Origin: Pseudomonadota bacterium
Lineage (GTDB): Bacteria > Myxococcota_A > UBA796 > SXON01
Reading direction: 5' to 3'
DNA length: 64,000 bases
NCBI GenBank assembly: GCA_030685065.1
Contig: JAUXQH010000158.1
Span: 1 to 64,000 of the forward strand
Position 1 is the first letter of the stretch; every line of letters begins with the position of its first letter. Position numbers and translations under genes: made by a program. The notes under the pieces were generated by a model, which worked only from the letters and a program-made list of their open reading frames with translations, was not told the DNA's origin and did not search any database. This document shows, one piece after another, positions 48,636 to 58,275 of the stretch.

Positions 48636-50311
48636 GCCGGGAAACGCGCCCAGATCGTGCGCATCGGCTCCTTCAACACGTCCCCGATCTGGCGGGAGAG
48701 CGTCGTGTCCTCCACGGACACGGTCAGGTGGCCGTCCCACGAGAGGGCGGGCGCGATGACGTCCGGTCGCGGCGCGCCCCGACGAGCCCCGACGGCCGCG
48801 GCGCGCGTCGTGAGGAGATCGGCGTAGGCTCCGTTGGCGAACGCCGACCGCACCGGGTCGATCCACACCTCCGCGCGCCCGAGGAGCCGCACGTGTTCGT
48901 CGCGGAGCAGCAACCCCGAGGTGACGACGCGGACCTGGTCCGCGATGCCGTCGAGCGCGTCCCAGACCACCGGGAACTCCGGGTGCAGCAGAGGCTCGCC
49001 GCGCCAGGTGAGCGACACCGTTCGGAAGCGGAGCCGCGCCTCGCGGAGCCCGTCGCGCACGTGCGCCACCACGTCGGCCCCGAGAAAGCCGCGGCCGAAG
49101 TCGAGGTAGCGGCGGTCACGGAGCTCGAGCAGGCGGTCGGGCGCGGCGAAGCAGGCGTCGATGGGCACGGGGGAGGTGGCGAACAACGCGCGCGTCCGGA
49201 GGTGAGCCGGATCGTCGGGGGTGTCGGAGAGCTCGAGCGTGAGCGTGCCCTCGACCGTACGCGCGGGGAGCGCGCGCGCCACCTTCGCCCGCAGCGGCGC
49301 GGTCACGTTCTCCACGAGGCCCTTCGCGATGCGCGTCGCGGAGTCGCTCTCCGTGCGCAGGTAGCAGCCCTGGATGCACGGCGTGGTGCAGGTCTTCACC
49401 ACCGCCCGCCGCTCGCGCAGGGCGGGCGAGCGCCACAGCTCGCGGAGGGTCAGCTCGCGCACGCTCCCGAACCGCCCGGCGAGAAAATCGAGCTTCCCGT
49501 CGCACATGATCACGCTGCCGTCGGCGTTGACGTACAGCTCCTTCCAGCCCGCCCAGCAGGGCGCCTCGAGCGGCCCCAACCCGTCGCGGTAGTAGCGGGG
49601 CACGAGCGGAAGCGCGTGACGATTCATCACGAGCGGGTGCTCGCCGAGGGCCGCGCAGACCGCCTCGAGCTTCGGGAGCTGCTCGGGCGCGAACCACATC
49701 CCGCCCACGTCGGAGTCCTCGTCGCTCCGGAACAGGTGCAGCACCTGCAGTCCCGAGAACCCCTCCTCCTCCAGGAGCGCGACCAGGTCGAGGTACTCGT
49801 CGAGGTTCTTCGCGTGGAGGATGCTGTTCGCGCAGATCTTCCGGCGCGGGTTCCCCGCCGCGGCGTCGGCCTCGCGCAGGCGCCGATAGCCGGCGATCGT
49901 TCGCTGGAACGTTCCCTTTCCGCGCACGCCGTCGTGGGTCTCCTGCAGCCCGTCGATCGACACGTTGATGTGCAGCTTCTCGGTCGGGATCGCCGCGATC
50001 CGCGCCGCCCGCGCCGCCGTGATCAGCGTGCCGTTCGTCGTGAGCGTGGTGTACAGGTCCCGCCGCGCGGCGTGGGCGAGGATGTCCTCGAGGTCCTGCC
50101 GGATGAAGGGCTCGCCGCCGAGCGGGTTGAACACCTTCACGCCCCAGCTCGCGGCCTGGTCGACCAGATCGATCACCTCGCCGCGCGACAGCTCCGGAGC
50201 GTCGTAACAGGTGGTGCACATGACGCAGCTGAGGTTGCAGCGCAACGTGAGGTTGATCGACAGCCAGTCGGGGGGCGCGAGCGAGCGGTTCAGCAGGCGC
50301 GAGCCGTACAT
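48632..50311 (-). CDS. Radical SAM/SPASM protein with a cysteine-less second radical-SAM-like half
   Basis: This 559-residue protein has a normal radical SAM domain in the N-terminal half: TLRCNLSCVMCTTCYDAP (CxxxCxxC), FNPLGGEPFIRQDLEDIL and NVSIDGLQETHDGVRG. A SPASM-like region with extra Cys pairs follows (APCWAGWKELYVNADGSVIMC, TCTTPCIQGC). The last 190 residues repeat the later part of the fold (RTVSLTWRGEPLLHPEFPVVWDALDG, DQVRVVTSGLLLRDEHVRLLG, SWDGHLTVSVEDTTLSRQIGDVLKEPMRTIW) but lack the CxxxCxxC. The second half may be a substrate-handling pseudo-domain. ATG 50311 is conservative; TTG 50347, overlapping the upstream stop as TTGA, and GTG 50326 are alternatives. The likely role is a peptide or protein modification enzyme. 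Confidence 0.85.
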   Translation of the reverse strand: MYGSRLLNRSLAPPDWLSINLTLRCNLSCVMCTTCYDAPELSRGEVIDLVDQAASWGVKVFNPLGGEPFIRQDLEDILAHAARRDLYTTLTTNGTLITAARAARIAAIPTEKLHINVSIDGLQETHDGVRGKGTFQRTIAGYRRLREADAAAGNPRRKICANSILHAKNLDEYLDLVALLEEEGFSGLQVLHLFRSDEDSDVGGMWFAPEQLPKLEAVCAALGEHPLVMNRHALPLVPRYYRDGLGPLEAPCWAGWKELYVNADGSVIMCDGKLDFLAGRFGSVRELTLRELWRSPALRERRAVVKTCTTPCIQGCYLRTESDSATRIAKGLVENVTAPLRAKVARALPARTVEGTLTLELSDTPDDPAHLRTRALFATSPVPIDACFAAPDRLLELRDRRYLDFGRGFLGADVVAHVRDGLREARLRFRTVSLTWRGEPLLHPEFPVVWDALDGIADQVRVVTSGLLLRDEHVRLLGRAEVWIDPVRSAFANGAYADLLTTRAAAVGARRGAPRPDVIAPALSWDGHLTVSVEDTTLSRQIGDVLKEPMRTIWARFPA

Positions 50312-50343
50312 CCGGGCGTCGTGCACGAGCTCGCGCGTGGACC

Positions 50344-52803
50344 TCAAGGGGAGGCGGGCATGGCCGCGATCCACGTGCGAATCGTCGCGATGGCCTCGAC
50401 GTCCGGCTCCCACACCGACAGGCGCGGCATGTCGGTCGCCTCGAGGATGCCGACGAGCGCGCTGCCGTCGGGATCGCCGGGCGCGACGAGCGGCAGCCCG
50501 TCGTTCTCGTAGGGGTTGGCGTTCCAGTACTCGGCGTGCGCGTCGAGCAGGCCCGTGTCGAGGGCGGAGTACCGGAAGTCGAGCGTCACGACCGACACCA
50601 TCGAGACCACCCCGGCCGGCTGGTGGCAGAACGCGCAGTTGCCGTGCAGGTAGCCGCGCACCTCGGCCTCGACGGGATCGGCGATGTCGAGCTCCGGCGC
50701 GGGGCCGTACGGCGCGTCGAGCGCCTCGGCGATGGCGGCGAGGCCCTCGTCCCCGAGCTGGAAGGGCTCCACACCCAGCGGCGCGTCCTGGCCCGAAGTG
50801 GCCTCGTGGCACACCGCGCACGCGTACTGCGAGGGGACGGTGTAGGGCTCACCCGAGGGCAGGATGAGGTCCTGGCGAGTGCCGTCGGTGAGGTAGGCGT
50901 CGTCCCCGCTCCACACGTAGGTCGCGCCGATCCAGGCGCCGTCGCGCTTCTCGAGCAGGCGGGTCTCCACCGGGAGGCCGTCCATCGTGAAGCGCTTCCA
51001 CAAGCGCGTCCCCTCCGGGTAGACCCAGGCCTCCGGGTCCGTCGTGTCGATGGCCGTGCCCACCGGGAGCTCGAGCCAGCGCTGCTTCTCCGCGCCGTTC
51101 GACCACAGCGGGTAGCGCACCTCGTAGGGGATGCCGCCGGGGGCGGCGTCGGAGAGACGGGCTCCCGCGTCACCGATGCGCGTCCGTTCGGCGCGGTAGC
51201 CGAGCCGCCACACGCCGCCGGCGAGGGAGACGGCGTAGACCGAACCGTCCGGGGCCTCGGTCATCGCGAGCACGTAGGGGAGAAACGCGAGGGGAACGTC
51301 GTCGAGGAGCACGCCCGTGTCGTCGAGCGCAGCGCCACGGACCCAGCCATCGAACACGTCTGCGTAGAGCAGGACGCCGTCCAGGCGGCCTGCGAACGCC
51401 CTGCCCGAGACGCGGACCCCGATCATCGGAGTGTTCTCGATGCCCGTGCGGCCGGGACCGTCGCGATCCTCCAGGGGAAACGCGGAGTCCTCGTTCTCCC
51501 ACCACAGGAACGGATCGTCGAAGATCCCCGCTTCGTCCGGCCCTTCCGCGCGCGGGTAGCCGAAGTTCATCCCGGCGCCGGTGTAGAGGTTGACCTCTTC
51601 GTAGAAGTCGCTGCCCGCGTCCGCGACGCAGATGCCGCTGCCACAGTCGGCGAGCCGCCACGGATTCCGGAGCCCCTTCGCCACGATGTACGGGTTCTCG
51701 AAGCCGGCGTCCAAGCCCGGCGACAGCGTGCCGTCCTCCCCGATCGCGAAAGCGAGGAGCTTCTGGCCGGGCTGCACCTCTTCCTGCGGATTGCCGTCGA
51801 TGGTCGGGCCGATGCCGAGGTAGAGCAACGGCTCCGCCGACTCTCCCTGCCAGAAGAGGAGGTCTCCCCCCGCGTGTCCACCGAGGAGCGGGCAGTCCAT
51901 CTGCATCAGCTCTTCGGTGGCGGTGACGGCGAACGGCTCGAGCGTGAGGGCGTGCCGCGCGATGACGCAGGTGTGGTTGGTCCACGTGTAGAGCCAATCG
52001 TGCGTGCCGTCGCCGAACCGGGGGTCGAGCGCGAGCGACACGAGATCGTCGGGGTTGTAGAGGGTCACCGTCCCGAGGACGGCGCCGCTCGCGGGGTCGA
52101 CGTGGGAGAGCTCTCCGAGGAGCGTCGCGACGAGCAGCGTGCCGTCCGCCACGGCCTCGATGTCGGCCGGCATGAGCACGTCGGCCACGCGCTCGAAGGA
52201 GTAGCCACCTTCGAGCGGTCCCTCGAGGGTGATGCTGGAAGTACCGGCGGGGCCTACAGATTCGCCGTCGTTCGGGGTGAGGGCGCACGTCCACGCCGAC
52301 CCCATCGCGGTGCGCGAGAGGGGGACGATCAGCTCTTCGATCGTGGTGCCGACGTCGGAGGTGATGGTGCTGGTGTAGGTGACCGGGTCCGCATCTGCGT
52401 CCTCCGAGAGCGCCAGGATCGAGCACTCCAGGCCGTCCCTGGTGAGGGAGAGGTCCACGAGCGGGGCGGTGGGGAGCGTGTTCACGACGGTGACCGCGGC
52501 GGACGCGGCGCTCACGCTCGCCGTCCCCTCCTTGCTGGCCGTGACCTCGACGTACACGGTCTGGCCCTTGTGGAAGGAAATTCCCGTCAGGCTGGCGGAG
52601 GTCTCCCCGACGACCGTCCCGTCCACGAACCAGGCGAACGCGAGGTCACCGGTGGCCCCGACCACGGTGGCGGTGAGAACGTCATTGGTCTGGGGAGACG
52701 TGGGGGACAACGCGACCGAGCCGATCTCGGCGGGCGCGACCGCCGGCTTGTCCGGCTTGTCCGGCCCCCCATCACAGCCGAGCGCGAGCAACCAGAGCAA
52801 CAT
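50344..52803 (-). CDS. Glucose/sorbosone-dehydrogenase-like propeller lipoprotein with c-type heme sites
   Basis: This 819-residue lipoprotein (MLLWLLALGCDGG) has a Cys followed by an Ig-like region to about residue 180. A beta-propeller of the PQQ-dependent soluble aldose-sugar dehydrogenase/sorbosone type comes next (ADIEAVADGTLLVATLLGELSHVDP, LLGGHAGGDLLFW, GLRNPWRLADCGSGICVADAGSD.YEEVNLYTGAGMNFGYP). The C-terminal 260 residues contain two CxxCH heme sites (YACAVCHE and GNCAFCHQ) in a cytochrome domain. The whole looks like a membrane-anchored electron-delivering dehydrogenase. PQQ binding is not proven by the sequence. It is 53 bases after the HTTM gene, and its stop lies 32 bases before ATG 50311 of the radical SAM gene (or overlaps TTG 50347). 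Confidence 0.8.
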   Translation of the reverse strand: MLLWLLALGCDGGPDKPDKPAVAPAEIGSVALSPTSPQTNDVLTATVVGATGDLAFAWFVDGTVVGETSASLTGISFHKGQTVYVEVTASKEGTASVSAASAAVTVVNTLPTAPLVDLSLTRDGLECSILALSEDADADPVTYTSTITSDVGTTIEELIVPLSRTAMGSAWTCALTPNDGESVGPAGTSSITLEGPLEGGYSFERVADVLMPADIEAVADGTLLVATLLGELSHVDPASGAVLGTVTLYNPDDLVSLALDPRFGDGTHDWLYTWTNHTCVIARHALTLEPFAVTATEELMQMDCPLLGGHAGGDLLFWQGESAEPLLYLGIGPTIDGNPQEEVQPGQKLLAFAIGEDGTLSPGLDAGFENPYIVAKGLRNPWRLADCGSGICVADAGSDFYEEVNLYTGAGMNFGYPRAEGPDEAGIFDDPFLWWENEDSAFPLEDRDGPGRTGIENTPMIGVRVSGRAFAGRLDGVLLYADVFDGWVRGAALDDTGVLLDDVPLAFLPYVLAMTEAPDGSVYAVSLAGGVWRLGYRAERTRIGDAGARLSDAAPGGIPYEVRYPLWSNGAEKQRWLELPVGTAIDTTDPEAWVYPEGTRLWKRFTMDGLPVETRLLEKRDGAWIGATYVWSGDDAYLTDGTRQDLILPSGEPYTVPSQYACAVCHEATSGQDAPLGVEPFQLGDEGLAAIAEALDAPYGPAPELDIADPVEAEVRGYLHGNCAFCHQPAGVVSMVSVVTLDFRYSALDTGLLDAHAEYWNANPYENDGLPLVAPGDPDGSALVGILEATDMPRLSVWEPDVEAIATIRTWIAAMPASP

Positions 52804-52856
52804 GAGGCTCCCCTATCGTTCGCTCCACGCCCGCGCCCGCGCCATCCCGGCCCCGA

Positions 52857-53726
52857 TCAGGCGGCCTTGGCGACGGCGGCGCCGCGGAAGGCGGAGCGCT
52901 CGAACGCGCGCGCGAACAAGATGGGGTAGAGCGCCAGCATTCCCCACGAGAACATGCCGAGATCCATCGTGAGCGCGATGCCGAGGTGCATGGCGGCGCC
53001 GGCGATGGCCCAGTACGGCGCGAACCGGGTGAACACGAGCGGCGCGGAGACCTCGAGGGCGATGGTGCCCCATCCGAGGAAGCGGAGCACCGGCCAGAAC
53101 GGCAGCGCCGCTTCGGGATCGACATGGGCGGCCAGCGGATCCCCCATGACCCGGTAGAGCACCGGGGTGCCCTCCCACGCGAGCCAGGCGGGCTGCTGCT
53201 GCAGCTTGGCGACGCCCGCGGAGAGGTAGACCAGCACGAGCAGGAAGCGGATCGTATCCGCGGGCCAGGCGGGGATGCGATCGCTCCGCGCGCCGGTGAG
53301 CGCGAGCCGGCGATGCGACCCGCTCAGGACGATGAGGAGGAGCGCGCTGCGGAGGAGCCTGTCGATCGCGCGGTCGCCGGGCGGGTAGAGGTGGCCGAGC
53401 TGCGCGTAGGCGAGGAGCCCCAGCACGAGCGCCGGGCGCGTCCAGACGCCGAGGGCCGCGAGCGACAGACAGACCAGCGTGACGACGTACGCGGCGGGCC
53501 CCCCCCAGAGCGGCGAGAGCGCGACGAGCACGTTGGCGGAGTCCTGCACGACCGACAGGCCGCCGGCTTCCGACGGCCGGAAGATCGTCTGGAGCAGCCC
53601 CAGCCGGCCCACCTGGAGCAGGTCCGCGAGGATGGCCACGCACGCGAGGACCCGTACGAGCGCGAGCGGGCGCGCGTCCATCTCGCGGCTGGTGAACGAC
53701 ACCCAACGGGCCCAGGGCCACCTCAT
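52857..53726 (-). CDS. HTTM-domain (vitamin-K-dependent-carboxylase-like) membrane protein
   Basis: This 289-residue multi-pass membrane protein (seven or eight segments) has the HTTM pattern ARPLALVRVLACVAILADLL, RAIDRLLRSALLLIVLSGSHRRLAL, FLLVLVYLSAGVAKL, then PFWPVLRFLGWGTIALEVSAPLVFTRF and GAAMHLGIALTMDLGMFSWGMLALYPILF. HTTM domains are the membrane core of vitamin-K-dependent gamma-glutamyl carboxylases and are widely exchanged among bacteria, but most bacterial copies have unknown function. The soluble part that carries activity in the mammalian enzyme is missing. ATG 53726 overlaps the upstream gene by 4 bases (ATGA). Confidence 0.85.
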   Translation of the reverse strand: MRWPWARWVSFTSREMDARPLALVRVLACVAILADLLQVGRLGLLQTIFRPSEAGGLSVVQDSANVLVALSPLWGGPAAYVVTLVCLSLAALGVWTRPALVLGLLAYAQLGHLYPPGDRAIDRLLRSALLLIVLSGSHRRLALTGARSDRIPAWPADTIRFLLVLVYLSAGVAKLQQQPAWLAWEGTPVLYRVMGDPLAAHVDPEAALPFWPVLRFLGWGTIALEVSAPLVFTRFAPYWAIAGAAMHLGIALTMDLGMFSWGMLALYPILFARAFERSAFRGAAVAKAA

Positions 53727-54310
53727 CCGGGCGCGACCTCCCACGCGGGCGCGGAGGCGACGTAGCGGTGGTGGACGGTCGCGTCCCGGCCCGGAAACGG
53801 GGCCTCCGTGCACACGAGCTCCACCCGTTCGACGGCCGGGCGCTCTGCGCGCGCGCGCGCCACGATGAGCCGCCCGAGCCCCAGCCAGTTGGGCCCGTTC
53901 GCGGATGCGCAGGTGCTCTCGACCACCGGTCGGATGCGACGGTTTCGCAGCACGTCGGCGAGCCACGGGTAGGCCGGGTCGGCGCTGCGGTGGACGAGCT
54001 CGTGGTCCAGGTGCACCTCCAGGCGGCGCACCTTCGACGGGCCGTCGCGATAGAGGAACCACTCCTGGCTCACGCGGAAGGGGCGTTGAAGCGGCGAGAG
54101 CGCGTTCACCACGGGGAGGCGCACCTCCCGGTTGAACCGGGTCACGACCAGGCCGACGGTCTCCCACGGCTCCCCGTTCCGCGACCGCCACGCCGCCTGG
54201 TCCGCGGCGCTCCGCAGCGTCTTCGCGTCGAGGAAATCGAGCCCGGGCGTGCCGAGGAGCGCGAGGAGCCCCCACAACGCGAGGATCAGGGCGGCGCGGA
54301 GGTTGGACAT
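53723..54310 (-). CDS. Membrane-anchored protein, HTTM partner
   Basis: This 195-residue protein has one N-terminal hydrophobic segment (AALILALWGLLALLGTP) and the rest outside the membrane. The sequence RFNREVRLPVVNALSPLQRPFRVSQEWFLYRDGPSKVRRLEVHLD resembles the small membrane-associated proteins that often sit next to HTTM genes and are fused to them in some organisms. The C-terminal part (LGLGRLIVARARAERPAVERVELVCTEAPFPGRDATVHHRYVA) suggests a small alpha/beta domain. No active site is evident. It is the first gene of the four-gene cluster and translationally coupled to HTTM. Confidence 0.65.
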   Translation of the reverse strand: MSNLRAALILALWGLLALLGTPGLDFLDAKTLRSAADQAAWRSRNGEPWETVGLVVTRFNREVRLPVVNALSPLQRPFRVSQEWFLYRDGPSKVRRLEVHLDHELVHRSADPAYPWLADVLRNRRIRPVVESTCASANGPNWLGLGRLIVARARAERPAVERVELVCTEAPFPGRDATVHHRYVASAPAWEVAPG

Positions 54311-54335
54311 GCGAGGGCGGCGTCTCGGGGGGCGC

Positions 54336-54358
54336 AGTCTAAGACGATGTCGTAGACT
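54336..54358. promoter_or_regulatory. Divergent TAGACT -10 elements
   Basis: TAGACT occurs once on each strand: minus 54341-54336 (25 bases before ATG 54310) and plus 54353-54358, which ends 6 bases before ATG 54365 without a Shine-Dalgarno. The plus-strand one is a leaderless-type arrangement. Confidence 0.45.
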
Positions 54359-54364
54359 CCGCCG

Positions 54365-55747
54365 ATGCGCGTCCTCGTCGTCCATCATGGTCCGCTCCCC
54401 CGCAGCGGCGCGCCCGTGACGGGCGGGGCCCGGCGGGCCGCGGTCCACGTCGATGCGCTCCGGGGCGCGGGGCACGACGTCCTCACGCTCTCGCGCGCGC
54501 AAGACGACGTGGATCCCCTCGCGTTCGGCGCGCTCCCCGGCTTCCGCACCGCGGGAGACCTCGCGCGGCTCGCCGCGGCCTCGGCGCCCGACTGGATCCT
54601 GTGCGTCGCGCCCGAAGAGGCCCCGGCGCTCGCCGGAGTGGCCCCCCTGGTCGTCGATCTGTACGCGCCGCGCGTGCTCGAGGCCGCGTTCGAGGGGCTG
54701 CAACGGGAGGAGGCCGGCCGCGCCCTCGCGGCGATCGAGGCCGCCGACGAGGTGCTCTTCTCCAACCCGCGTCAGCGCTGGCTCTGGACCGGCCTGCTCG
54801 GCGTGGGCGGCTGGAACCTCGCGGAGCCCGCCGGCCTCCTCGTCCCCCTCGCGGCGCTGGCGGGATCGCCGCGTGGGCCCGGAACTGGCCGGCCCACCTT
54901 CGTGGTCGGCGGCCGGAGCTGGCCCTGGCAGGACGCCACCGACACGCTCCGCCGCGCCGTGGCCGTCGTGGGCGGGCGCGCCGACATCGTGTCCGTGGGC
55001 CTGCCCGCGGTGGAGGGCGTCCGCGCCTCGCCTCACACCACGCTCGACGCGTGGCTGGACCTCCTGGCGAACGCCACCGTCGCGCTCGACCGCTATGCGC
55101 CCAACCCCGAGCGCGCGCTGGCGCAGAGCTTTCGGCAGATGGACTACCTGGGGGCGGGGCTCCCTCTGATCACGGATCCCGACACGCCGCTCGCGGACGC
55201 GGTGCGCGAGGCCCGCGCCGGGTGGGTGGACGAGCCGCTCGAAGAGGCGATCGAGGCCGCGCTGGTGACTCCGCGTTCGTCGGCAGCGTTGGCGGCGCGC
55301 TACGCGCCCGCGGTCACCGAGGCGCCGCTGCTGGCCTGGGTTCCCCGCCGGCGGGAGCGCCCGTGGACGTTCCTCGGCCGCGGGGCTCGTCTGTCAGGGG
55401 CGGAGGGCCGCGCGGAGCGGGACCGGGCCGCGCGCGAATGCGCCGAAGCCGAGCTCGCACGCAAGCGCACGGAGGTGGACGACCTCCACCTGCAGCTCCG
55501 CGCGCTGACCTCCTCGGTCAGCGCCCTGTCGACGGCGATGGTGGACGTCGCGGGCTTCCGTCGGGAGACCGTCGCGGTCCTCGGCACGCGCCTTGCGGCC
55601 GAGTCCGACGAAGCCGAGCATCTTCGGAGAGAACTCGCGATTTCGCAGGCCAACCTCGAGAAGAAGGATCTCGAGCTCGGGCGTCTCCAGCAGGAGCGTG
55701 ACCGCTTGGGGCGGGCCTTCACATTCTTGCGACCAAATCGGGGCTGA
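54365..55747 (+). CDS. GT-B glycosyltransferase with C-terminal coiled coil
   Basis: This 460-residue protein begins MRVLVVHHGPLPRSGAPVTGGARRAAVHVDALRGAGHDVLTLSR, a GT4-type start. Later it has DYLGAGLPLITDPDTPLADAVREARAGW, the donor-side loop. The first half is unusual in not containing the typical H-G-D/E-x7-E donor motif at its normal place, so it is a divergent family member. From about residue 355 it is a heptad-rich coiled coil (RAERDRAARECAEAELARKRTEVDDLHLQLRAL .. RRELAISQANLEKKDLELGRLQQERDRLG). Coiled coils in glycosyltransferases control chain length or oligomers. The likely role is surface polysaccharide assembly. Confidence 0.75.
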   Translation: MRVLVVHHGPLPRSGAPVTGGARRAAVHVDALRGAGHDVLTLSRAQDDVDPLAFGALPGFRTAGDLARLAAASAPDWILCVAPEEAPALAGVAPLVVDLYAPRVLEAAFEGLQREEAGRALAAIEAADEVLFSNPRQRWLWTGLLGVGGWNLAEPAGLLVPLAALAGSPRGPGTGRPTFVVGGRSWPWQDATDTLRRAVAVVGGRADIVSVGLPAVEGVRASPHTTLDAWLDLLANATVALDRYAPNPERALAQSFRQMDYLGAGLPLITDPDTPLADAVREARAGWVDEPLEEAIEAALVTPRSSAALAARYAPAVTEAPLLAWVPRRRERPWTFLGRGARLSGAEGRAERDRAARECAEAELARKRTEVDDLHLQLRALTSSVSALSTAMVDVAGFRRETVAVLGTRLAAESDEAEHLRRELAISQANLEKKDLELGRLQQERDRLGRAFTFLRPNRG

Positions 55748-55770
55748 CGGAAGGGCATCCCCGTGTCACG

Positions 55771-56781
<1,011 letters not shown>

Positions 56782-57870
56782 CTAGATCCCGAGCGCCACC
56801 CCGCGCGCCCGCGCCGCCGCCGCGTGTTCCGGGGCGAGCGTGTACCAGTTGATGCCCCCGCACCCCGCGCACACCCCGTCGAACCGTCCGGCGAGGTGCG
56901 CCAGCCTGGCCCGGGTGGCCTTCTCCCCCTCCCAGAGGGTGCGGAACGACGCCTCCGCGAGCGAGCCCAGGTCGAGCTCGCCGCGCAGGTCCGCGCAGCA
57001 CATCAGCAGGTGCCCGTCCTGACGCACGACGGGGGTGTACCAGAGGCCCGGGCACGCCGTGCGCGCCTCCGTCCCCGGATGGGCGTCGTCACGCTGCCAC
57101 GGACGGTCGGCCGATACGCGCACGGAGAGGGCGTCCCCCTCTACCGGGACGATCCCGAACCGCGCCATGGCCTCGTCGTAGAGCCGGTCGGCCTCGGCCT
57201 GCCCCGCGGCGCCTCCGCCGACCGACAAGCGCTTGAACAAGATCTCCGCGTGCCCGCGCCCCGCGCCATGGCAGGAGAGCGCGTCGGTCCAGTACCGGAG
57301 AAATTCACCGGCCTCGTGCGCGTTTCCCGGCTGCACCACGAACTGGACCTGGACGTGCAGGTTGTAGGGCGGCGGCATCGCCCCGCGCGCGGCGAGCAGG
57401 GCCCGGATGTGGCGGCGGGCGCGGATGAGCCCGTCGCGGCCCTTCACCCGCGTGTAGGTCTCGGCGGTGGCCGCGTCGAGCGTGAACACCACCAATAGCG
57501 GCACCTCGGGGTCACGGCGAGCCACCAGCCGGGCCACGCGCTCGGGGGTGAGGAGGAGCGCGTTCGTGTCGAAGCGCAGGTAGTCGACGCGCCCGCGGAG
57601 CATTCGACCGGCGCTCGCGACGAGGTCTTCGAGCCCGGGGTGCAGCGAGGGGTCGCCGAGCCACTGGAGGATCAGGTGATCGAAGCGACAGTCCTCGGCC
57701 ACCAGGCCCTCGAGGATTCGCTCGAATAGCGCCGGATCAAGATACCCTTTCGGAACCCCGTGCACGGTGTCCCACCGCTCGGCGTGGGGCGCGCACATGC
57801 GACATGCGAGGTTGCAATGATCCGTCGGCTCGATTTGCAACACGCCCAGGTGCGACGGCGAGGTGGCCAT
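56782..57870 (-). CDS. Radical SAM/SPASM-like protein
   Basis: This 362-residue protein has the radical SAM signature TDHCNLACRMC near residue 16, WLGDPSLHPGLEDL in place of the usual GGEP, and a C-terminal SPASM-like set (ACPGLWYTPVVRQDGHLLMCC and CAGCGG). The pattern fits sactipeptide/mycofactocin-like maturases or tRNA/heme-related enzymes, but no precursor peptide is seen nearby. The Gly in the GGEP motif is altered (LGDPSL), as in some SPASM proteins. ATG 57870 is 6 bases after TAGGAT with no ribosome binding site. Its stop touches that of the protease gene (TAGCTA). Confidence 0.85.
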   Translation of the reverse strand: MATSPSHLGVLQIEPTDHCNLACRMCAPHAERWDTVHGVPKGYLDPALFERILEGLVAEDCRFDHLILQWLGDPSLHPGLEDLVASAGRMLRGRVDYLRFDTNALLLTPERVARLVARRDPEVPLLVVFTLDAATAETYTRVKGRDGLIRARRHIRALLAARGAMPPPYNLHVQVQFVVQPGNAHEAGEFLRYWTDALSCHGAGRGHAEILFKRLSVGGGAAGQAEADRLYDEAMARFGIVPVEGDALSVRVSADRPWQRDDAHPGTEARTACPGLWYTPVVRQDGHLLMCCADLRGELDLGSLAEASFRTLWEGEKATRARLAHLAGRFDGVCAGCGGINWYTLAPEHAAAARARGVALGI

Positions 57871-57876
57871 GCGCCC

Positions 57877-57882
57877 ATCCTA
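57877..57882 (-). promoter_or_regulatory. -10 element for leaderless radical SAM transcript
   Basis: TAGGAT on the minus strand (57882-57877) ends 6 bases before ATG 57870 without a Shine-Dalgarno. No -35 is recognisable. Confidence 0.4.
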
Positions 57883-57913
57883 CCTGCTACTGTGCGCCGC
57901 CGGAGAACGACGG

Positions 57914-58213
57914 ATGGTCCGCTTGCAGCCCCCCGCTCTGAAGCCTGTCGTGATGGCTCTCGCCGTGATGAGCCTGTTGTCCGGCTGCAACAACCCGTGC
58001 CAGGCGCTGTGCGCCGACATTGCCCAGTACGCCCGGGAATGTGGGTACGACTCCACCGCCGAGGACATGCAGGCGTGCCGGGACGACTTCGCCACGTCGG
58101 CGCTGGCCGAGGGGCAGCAGCTCGAGTGCCTCGAGGTGAGCGACCCCCAGCAGCTCCGCGAGTGGTGGACGTGCGAGGAGCTCCTCGAGAACTACCAGAG
58201 CGCCTCTCCCTGA
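57914..58213 (+). CDS. Small Cys-containing lipoprotein
   Basis: This 99-residue protein starts at ATG 57914 with a lipoprotein signal (VVMALAVMSLLSGC). The mature part has Cys spaced in NNPCQALCADIAQYARECGYD, ACRDDFATS, LECLEV and TCEELLE, giving an all-helical, disulfide-linked small domain. No family is recognised. It may be a small envelope protein of the kind abundant in myxobacteria. GGAG 9 bases upstream is a plausible ribosome binding site. It lies between the divergent radical SAM gene and the PEGA kinase. Confidence 0.65.
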   Translation: MVRLQPPALKPVVMALAVMSLLSGCNNPCQALCADIAQYARECGYDSTAEDMQACRDDFATSALAEGQQLECLEVSDPQQLREWWTCEELLENYQSASP

Positions 58214-58237
58214 GGGCCCGCCGCGGATCATTTCGCG

Positions 58238-58267
58238 TTGACCCGAACGGCGGGCACGCCGTATGAT
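58238..58267 (+). promoter_or_regulatory. Strong promoter placed directly before the PEGA kinase
   Basis: TTGACC (58238-58243), an 18-base spacer and TATGAT (58262-58267) give the best promoter in the window. The -10 ends 8 bases before ATG 58276, so the transcript should start with no or almost no leader. Confidence 0.6.
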
Positions 58268-58275
58268 GCGGCCCG

